NCBI GenBank assembly: GCA_910585715.1
Contig: CAJUEX010000009.1
Coordinates: 27,334 to 91,333 of the forward strand
Direction of reading: 5' to 3'
From: an uncultured Lachnospiraceae bacterium
GTDB taxonomy: Bacteria; Bacillota; Clostridia; Lachnospirales; Lachnospiraceae
DNA length: 64,000 nt
How positions within the stretch are numbered: the stretch's first letter is position 1; the number at the start of each line of letters is the position of its first letter. The position numbers were made by a program, and so were the translations under genes. The notes beneath the pieces were generated by a model. It did not search any database and was not told the origin of the DNA. It saw only the letters and a program-made list of their open reading frames with translations. Positions 58,637 through 64,000 of the stretch are shown one piece after another.

Positions 58637-59754
58637 TGGGAAAGAAAAAGAAAGACATGAATAGGAAAAAGAAAACAGCAGATGTGAATGTACAGAAAGA
58701 TTCTGTAAAAAATACTAAGGCTGTACAAAGTTCTGAAGCGGCAAAAAAGCCTGAAGCAGTAAAAAAGACTGAAGCGGCAAAAAAGCCTGAAGCAGTAAAA
58801 AAGCCTGAAGCAGCAAAAAAACCTGAAGCATCAAAAAAGCCTGAAGCAGCAAAAATATCTGAAACAGCAAAGCAACAGGAGAAAGCTACGCAAAAGAAAA
58901 TAAAGAAACATCAGGGAGCTGTGGGAAGCAAAGCGGCTAACCGAATAATCAATATACTGCTGGTAGTCGGCTGTCTGACTATTTTCTTTCCGCTGTACAT
59001 GACCATTATCATAGCCTTTAAAAAGCCGTCGGAGATGACAAATGATGTGTCAGGAGCGCTGGCATTTCCAAAAGCATGGAATCTGGATAATTTTGCAGAG
59101 GCAATGCGGGTTACGGATTTCTGGCATTCTCTCGGAAACAGCCTGCTGTTAACCGGTGTAACGGTAATCATATGTGTTTTGCTCCATTCTCTTGCAGGTT
59201 ATGTGATTGCCAGAAAGATGGGAAAGCACAGGGTTTTTAAGATTTCCTACTACTATATGGTAAGCGGCATGTTCGTACCCTTTGCCGTACTTATGATGCC
59301 TTTAGTAAAGCAGACGGCACAGCTTGGAATTGCAAACCGGCTGGGTGTAATCATTTTGTATGTAGTGTTCTTTCTGCCCATGAACCTGATGTTGTATACC
59401 GGATATTTAAAAAACATCCCGTTAGCGCTGGATGAGGCGGCATGTATAGATGGAGCCTCTGCATGGAAGACCTTCTGGAAAATTATTTTTCCTAATATGA
59501 AGCCCATGCATGCCACTGTGGCGGTACTGACTGCCATGAGCACATGGAACGACGTAATGACGCCGCTTGTTATCATGTCGGGCACGGGGCAGAATACCCT
59601 TCCTCTGGCCCAGCTGAACTTCCAGTCCCAGTTCGGTACCAATTATAATCTGGCATTTGCCTCATATCTGCTGGCATTATTACCTATTTTAGTATTTTAT
59701 ATTATTTGTCAGAAGCAGATTATTAATGGGGTTGTCAATGGAGCGGTTAAATAA
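58636..59754 (+). CDS. Sugar ABC transporter permease (MsmG/MalG type) with repetitive N-terminal extension
   Basis: A 372-residue permease. The C-terminal 275 residues are a normal MalG-type protein with six helices and the EAA loop ALDEAACIDGASAWKTFWKI. The first 95 residues are a charged cytoplasmic extension with eight hexapeptide units of the type EAxKKP (residues 33-80), which family members normally lack. Operon with the preceding permease. Confidence 0.92.
   Translation: MGKKKKDMNRKKKTADVNVQKDSVKNTKAVQSSEAAKKPEAVKKTEAAKKPEAVKKPEAAKKPEASKKPEAAKISETAKQQEKATQKKIKKHQGAVGSKAANRIINILLVVGCLTIFFPLYMTIIIAFKKPSEMTNDVSGALAFPKAWNLDNFAEAMRVTDFWHSLGNSLLLTGVTVIICVLLHSLAGYVIARKMGKHRVFKISYYYMVSGMFVPFAVLMMPLVKQTAQLGIANRLGVIILYVVFFLPMNLMLYTGYLKNIPLALDEAACIDGASAWKTFWKIIFPNMKPMHATVAVLTAMSTWNDVMTPLVIMSGTGQNTLPLAQLNFQSQFGTNYNLAFASYLLALLPILVFYIICQKQIINGVVNGAVK
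58732..58875 (+). repeat. Eight 18-bp tandem repeats inside the permease gene
   Basis: In-frame 18-base units of the form CCTGAAGCAGYAAAAAAG encode PEAxKK. The units are nearly identical, so slippage during replication can change their number. Confidence 0.85.
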
Positions 59755-59763
59755 AGAATGTAT

Positions 59764-59782
59764 CCCCGGGCGCTGCCCGGGG
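59764..59782 (+). promoter_or_regulatory. GC-rich intercistronic hairpin
   Basis: CCCCGGGC-GCT-GCCCGGGG, a perfect 8-bp stem with a three-base loop and no T-run, between the permease and GH13 genes. It may stabilise or separate segments of the operon mRNA. Confidence 0.6.
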
Positions 59783-59803
59783 AGCTGAAAGAGGATATGT
59801 ACA

Positions 59804-61603
59804 ATGGATTTGAAAAACAGCTATTATGAACTTTACGGAAACAATGATATAACAGGATTTCGGTATGAGCAGTTGCTCAAGATTATGGAAGAGGCGAGAA
59901 AAAAACGTCCTGCTGATTTAAAGAAGGCAGATGAAGCGGGAAATGGCTGGTATCAGTCGGAAAAGATGGTTGGTATCATGCTATATGTGGACCGGTTCAG
60001 CAATAATCTGTCGGGATTTGAAAAACATATTGATTATCTTGCGGAGCTGGGAGTTACTTATGTTCATTTTATGCCGCTTTTAAAATCAAGGGAAGGAAAC
60101 AATGATGGCGGTTATGCAGTGTCTGATTACCTTATGGTAGAGGAGCGGCTTGGTACCATGAACCAGCTTCAGCATGTTATAGGGCTTCTTAAGGAAAAAG
60201 GTATCAGAACCTGTATTGATTTTGTGCTGAATCATACGGCGAAAGAGCATATATGGGCAAAAAAATGCCTTTCGGGAGAGCCGGACTACGCAGATATGTA
60301 TATAATGTTCGATGAGGATACTATACCAAAGGAGTATGAAAGGTCTCTGACGGAAATATTTCCGGAAGTGGCTCCCGGTAACTTTACCTATTATCCGGAT
60401 ATCAAAAAATATGTGATGACCAGATTTTATGAGTTCCAATGGGATTTAAATTATAAAAATCCACAGGTATTCAATAAAATAGTGGAGGTACTGCTTGCAC
60501 TTGCCAATAAAGGGGTGGACATATTCCGTCTGGATGCGATACCATATATGTGGAAGGAACCGGGTACTACATCCATGAATATGCCCCAGGCTCATAAACT
60601 GATTGCTATGATGTATGAAATTGTCAAAAAGGTGTGCCCCGGTGTTATTTTCTTAGGGGAGGCAATCGTAGAGCCTTTTGAAATCGTAAAGTATTTCGGA
60701 ACCAGGGAAAGAAAAGAATGCAATGTGATGTATAATGCATCACTGATGGTTCTTTTGTGGAATTCATTGGCCAGCAGGGACGTAAGGCTTATGACCCGTT
60801 CTCTTTCCAAGGATTACGGAATCCCTTCAGACGGTCTCTGGATCAATTATATCCGCTGTCATGATGATATCGGCTGGGGCTTTGAGGAGGACATACTCGG
60901 GGAGCTTGGGTGTGATCCTGAGATGCATAAGCAGTTTATGATACAATATATGGAAGGAACATTTCCGGGAAGCTTTTCCATAGGTGAATTATACGAGTAC
61001 AATCCTCAGACACAGGATGCGAGAAACAGCGGAACACTGGCTTCCATGTGCGGATTGGAGCAGGCTGTCAATGAGAAGCATTTGTATAAGGTAGAGCTGG
61101 CTATAAAAAGGATTCTGCTTTTGCATGCGGTTATTATAGCTTATACGGGAATCCCGCTGCTTTACAGCGGAGATGAACTGGGACAGCTCAATGACTGGGG
61201 ATATAAGGAGGTCAAAGAGCATGCTGCTGATTCCAGATGGCTCCACAGAGGGAAAATGGACTGGAAGGCAGCAGAAAAGAGGAATGATTTAAGTACGGTT
61301 CAGGGCCAGATATTTGTAAAGCTTAAAAATATGATACGCATACGGAAAGTAAATAAATATTTCAGCGCCTGCTACAAGGCTATACCGGTAGTGACCGGAA
61401 ACAATGCGGTTTTCTGCTTCCATAAGGAAGATAAGATGCTTGTGCTGTCAAATTTCTCGGAGCATGAGCAATGGGTGGATGCCTGGTGCTTTGACTGGTT
61501 CGGACTGCCGGGAGAGATGAAGGATTTGATTACGGGAAGAGTTGTCCGTACCTATAATAATCAGGTTCAGCTTGGACCGTATGAATATCTCTGGCTCGTC
61601 TAA
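59804..61603 (+). CDS. GH13 sucrose-active glucosidase, amylosucrase-like
   Basis: A 599-residue GH13 enzyme closest in pattern to subfamily 4 (amylosucrase, sucrose hydrolase). Blocks: FVLNHTAKEH; nucleophile Asp244 in VDIFRLDAIPYMW; acid/base Glu286 in IFLGEAIV; His353-Asp354-Asp355 in YIRCHDDIGWGF, where HDDIGW is typical of sucrose-active members. In this locus it would split or transfer glucose from the sucrose left when alpha-galactosidase trims raffinose. No signal peptide, so it acts inside the cell. Confidence 0.88.
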   Translation: MDLKNSYYELYGNNDITGFRYEQLLKIMEEARKKRPADLKKADEAGNGWYQSEKMVGIMLYVDRFSNNLSGFEKHIDYLAELGVTYVHFMPLLKSREGNNDGGYAVSDYLMVEERLGTMNQLQHVIGLLKEKGIRTCIDFVLNHTAKEHIWAKKCLSGEPDYADMYIMFDEDTIPKEYERSLTEIFPEVAPGNFTYYPDIKKYVMTRFYEFQWDLNYKNPQVFNKIVEVLLALANKGVDIFRLDAIPYMWKEPGTTSMNMPQAHKLIAMMYEIVKKVCPGVIFLGEAIVEPFEIVKYFGTRERKECNVMYNASLMVLLWNSLASRDVRLMTRSLSKDYGIPSDGLWINYIRCHDDIGWGFEEDILGELGCDPEMHKQFMIQYMEGTFPGSFSIGELYEYNPQTQDARNSGTLASMCGLEQAVNEKHLYKVELAIKRILLLHAVIIAYTGIPLLYSGDELGQLNDWGYKEVKEHAADSRWLHRGKMDWKAAEKRNDLSTVQGQIFVKLKNMIRIRKVNKYFSACYKAIPVVTGNNAVFCFHKEDKMLVLSNFSEHEQWVDAWCFDWFGLPGEMKDLITGRVVRTYNNQVQLGPYEYLWLV

Positions 61604-61645
61604 CAGGTTCTATGATTGAATTAAAATTCAGGAGGAATATTACAC

Positions 61646-63856
61646 ATGGGAATTATCATTAATCAGAATGTATTTACGCTGCATACGGACAACAGTACCT
61701 ATCAGATGAAAGTGGATGATAAAGGAATACTGCTTCATACCTATTACGGGCAAAGGACAGATGAAACAGATTATTCTTATCTGATTACCATAGCTGACAG
61801 AGGATTTTCCGGAAACATTCCCCAGAGCGGAGATGAGAGGGGATACTCTCTTGATACTTTGCCCCAGGAGTTTCCCGTATGGGGCGGCGGTGATTTCAGG
61901 GTGAATTGTCTGCAGGCGGATTTAGGAACGGGAGTGAATGATTGTCTGCTTGTTTTTGACAGCTATAAAACATATCACGGCAAATATGCCTTAGAAGGGC
62001 TTCCTGCAATGTTTGCTTCCGGGGAGGACAGGGTTGATACGCTGGAAATCCTTTTAAAGGATTATTATGAAGAATTTTATGTTCGGTTGTTATATGGAGT
62101 TTTTGAAGCGGATGACGTAATAACAAGAGCCGTGGTTTTAGAAAATAAGAGTCAGAAGGACATATCTTTCAACAGAATTATGTCAACCTGTCTTGACATA
62201 AATAATTCCGGATGGGATATGATACATTTTTACGGAAGGCATGCTCAGGAACGTCAGACGGAGCGGACAGCTTTGTTTCATGGAATTACAGAGCTTCGCA
62301 GTACAAGGGGAGCCTCCAGCCATCAACACAATCCTTTTGTCATACTTGCAGAAAAAAATACCAATGAGGAAACGGGCTGTTGTTATGGAGTTTCTTTGTT
62401 ATACAGCGGCGGCTTTCATATGCAGGCGGAGGTGGACCAGACCTTTCAGACAAGGCTTGTGATGGGCATAGATGATTCGGATTTTTTCTGGAGGCTTAAG
62501 CCGGGCGGAAAGTTTACTGCACCGGAAGTATGTATGAGTTACAGCTCTACGGGCTTATCCGGTCTGTCACGTAATTATCATAATGCCATATTTAAGCATC
62601 TGATAAGAAGCACATGGAAGGAGAAGCAGCGCCCTGTGCTTGTCAATAACTGGGAAGCCACTTATTTTGACTTCAATGCCAAAAAGATTCTTTCCATTGC
62701 CGAAGAAGCAGCCAGTCTGGGACTGGACATGCTTGTTTTGGACGATGGATGGTTCGGGAAAAGGGATACGGACTTTTCCGGTCTTGGAGACTGGTATGTA
62801 AATGAAGAAAAGCTTGGCTGCTCCCTTGAGGAGCTGGTTCATAAAATAAATGACATCGGGCTTATGTTCGGTATCTGGTTTGAACCGGAAATGATATCAG
62901 AGGACAGCAAATTGTATAGAGAGCATCCCGACTGGGCCATGGTGGTTCCGGGAAGAGAGCCTGTCCGGGCAAGAAGCCAGCTTGTGCTGGATATGACAAG
63001 GGAAGATGTGCAGGAATATATAAAGGAAAGGTTATTTTCGGTTTTGGATTCTGCAAATATTCAGTACGTAAAATGGGATATGAACAGGTCCATTGCAGCA
63101 GCATACAGTGCAAAGCTTCCGGGCGGGCAGCAGGGAGAGATGCGTCATAGATATGTGCTTGGACTCTACAGTGTACTGGAAGCATTGCTGGAACGTTATC
63201 CGGATTTGCTCTTAGAGGGCTGCAGCGGCGGCGGCGGAAGATTTGATGCGGGAATGCTGTATTATTCCCCCCAGATTTGGTGCAGCGACAATACAGATGC
63301 AGTGGAAAGGCTTAGAATACAGTATGGTACCTCCTTTGCTTATCCTATGTCCACTGTTTCCGCTCATGTGTCGGTCTGCCCCAATCACCAGAACGGAAGA
63401 GTTACTCCTCTTAAGACCCGGGGAATCTGTGCTATGCAGGGTACTTTTGGCTATGAGCTGGATTTAAGCAAGATGACGGAAGAAGAAAAAAGTATAGTAC
63501 GAAATCAGGTAAAAAGCTTTAAAGAGCACTATAGATTATTCCAGTTCGGAAACTATTACAGAATCGTGTCTCCTGTTGAAAATCATGATGTTACTGTATG
63601 GGAATATGCAGATAAGAACGGAAAAGAAGCATGCCTGGCAGCAGTATTTACTGATTTGTATGGAAATGCCATATCTCATATAGTAAAATTCAGGGGACTG
63701 TGTCCGGAAGGGAAATATAAATTGTTCAGGGACGGGGAGTTTGAGGGAGAGTACACGGGTGCAGCGCTTATGCAGGGCGGCATATTGCTTCCTGTACCGA
63801 AAGAAGATTATGATTCTTTTCAGTTTTATGTTTGTTTGGAGGAGGATGAGGGATAG
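61646..63856 (+). CDS. Alpha-galactosidase, GH36
   Basis: A 736-residue cytoplasmic GH36 enzyme releasing galactose from raffinose, melibiose and related sugars. The N-terminal beta-sandwich is followed by the barrel (LVLDDGWFGKRDTDFSGLGD, FGIWFEPEMISEDS). The nucleophile is Asp478 in VKWDMNRSI and the acid/base Asp548 in IWCSDNTDAVERL. CSGGGGRFD and SAHVSVCPNHQNGR are family blocks. AGGAGG supports the ATG. With the importer, galK and galT it completes alpha-galactoside use. Confidence 0.95.
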   Translation: MGIIINQNVFTLHTDNSTYQMKVDDKGILLHTYYGQRTDETDYSYLITIADRGFSGNIPQSGDERGYSLDTLPQEFPVWGGGDFRVNCLQADLGTGVNDCLLVFDSYKTYHGKYALEGLPAMFASGEDRVDTLEILLKDYYEEFYVRLLYGVFEADDVITRAVVLENKSQKDISFNRIMSTCLDINNSGWDMIHFYGRHAQERQTERTALFHGITELRSTRGASSHQHNPFVILAEKNTNEETGCCYGVSLLYSGGFHMQAEVDQTFQTRLVMGIDDSDFFWRLKPGGKFTAPEVCMSYSSTGLSGLSRNYHNAIFKHLIRSTWKEKQRPVLVNNWEATYFDFNAKKILSIAEEAASLGLDMLVLDDGWFGKRDTDFSGLGDWYVNEEKLGCSLEELVHKINDIGLMFGIWFEPEMISEDSKLYREHPDWAMVVPGREPVRARSQLVLDMTREDVQEYIKERLFSVLDSANIQYVKWDMNRSIAAAYSAKLPGGQQGEMRHRYVLGLYSVLEALLERYPDLLLEGCSGGGGRFDAGMLYYSPQIWCSDNTDAVERLRIQYGTSFAYPMSTVSAHVSVCPNHQNGRVTPLKTRGICAMQGTFGYELDLSKMTEEEKSIVRNQVKSFKEHYRLFQFGNYYRIVSPVENHDVTVWEYADKNGKEACLAAVFTDLYGNAISHIVKFRGLCPEGKYKLFRDGEFEGEYTGAALMQGGILLPVPKEDYDSFQFYVCLEEDEG

Positions 63857-63902
63857 GAATAGGGGATTAGTTTGAGGAGGTAAAAGAGGGGGGGGAGTGG
63901 CT

Positions 63903-64000
63903 GGGGGGACGCAAAAGAGGGATTAGGGCGGATTCCATGAAAAGCAATGCGGGAGTGTAATATAAAGTGTGTAAGTTACCGGTAACAAAAACTTACGCAC
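63903..64000. other. Possible left part of a further long inverted-repeat element, cut by the window
   Basis: GGGGGGACGCAAAAGAGGGA, then GGGCGG, resembles the 5' flank and arm start of elements D and C (GGACGC, then GAG and GGCGG). The last bases also contain GTGTGTAAGTT (63967-63977) and AACTTACGCAC (63990-64000), an 11-bp hairpin with one wobble pair. No gene lies in 63857-64000. Confidence 0.35.

Noticed and set aside
1..64000. tRNA, rRNA, phage or conjugative modules
   Set aside because: No cloverleaf, ribosomal RNA motif, integrase, relaxase, terminase or capsid-like protein was found on either strand.

Overview
The window looks like chromosomal DNA of a gut-type Clostridia, most likely Lachnospiraceae. 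This is inferred from moderate GC, AGGAGG-type ribosome sites, an LL-diaminopimelate aminotransferase, a type-I glutamine synthetase with an ANTAR regulator, secreted proteins with bacterial Ig repeats, and a raffinose-type sugar locus. No rRNA, tRNA, CRISPR array or intact insertion sequence was seen, and the species cannot be named from sequence alone.

Layout. 1-3.97 kb: end of pyruvate:ferredoxin oxidoreductase, a rubredoxin-like protein, a DUF1266/DUF2185 protein, a PAP2 phosphatase and a lipoprotein amidase. 4.4-7.8 kb: an ABC exporter operon whose permease ends in a metallopeptidase-like domain, followed by a response regulator fused in frame to the ATPase half of a histidine kinase. 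7.9-9.3 kb: a divergent XRE-repressor/small-protein pair and two holin-like type I toxin-antitoxin modules. 10.7-18.1 kb: a tetrapyrrole operon (hemA, precorrin-2 dehydrogenase, hemC, cobA-hemD, hemB, hemL) ending in an internally shortened MetQ-like lipoprotein. 18-26.6 kb: large envelope membrane proteins, two tandem secreted esterases and a small secreted protein. 26.6-28.2 kb: PTS enzyme I. 28.3-31.1 kb: a decayed 2-kb island bounded by a full and a partial copy of a polysaccharide deacetylase gene and holding further small-toxin modules. 31.5-42.9 kb: Ig-repeat surface proteins, hisC, a methyltransferase, hslO and nadE. 43-47.3 kb: glnA with an ANTAR-type attenuator and the ANTAR gene, then dapF and dapL. 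47.7-51.1 kb: sigma factor, membrane partner and a von Willebrand lipoprotein. 51.2-63.9 kb: AraC regulator, galK, galT, LacI regulator, sugar ABC importer, GH13 sucrose-active enzyme and GH36 alpha-galactosidase. Together the last set would import alpha-galactosides, split off galactose, feed it through the Leloir pathway and process the remaining sucrose.

The most unusual signal is a family of intergenic long inverted repeats (22979-23220, 23442-23589, 45898-46059, 47388-47609, perhaps another starting near 63903). Each has long, locus-specific, nearly perfect arms around a structured core of about 84-102 nt. Two copies share 98 of 102 core bases although their arms are unrelated. A third, inverted copy keeps the same core fold through compensatory base changes, and G-U pairs point to the same functional RNA strand in these copies. 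I do not recognise this as a described element. Other highlights are the response regulator-kinase fusion, the peptidase-bearing ABC permease, the cluster of type I toxin modules in several states of decay, and the dual-hexaloop attenuator in front of glnA.
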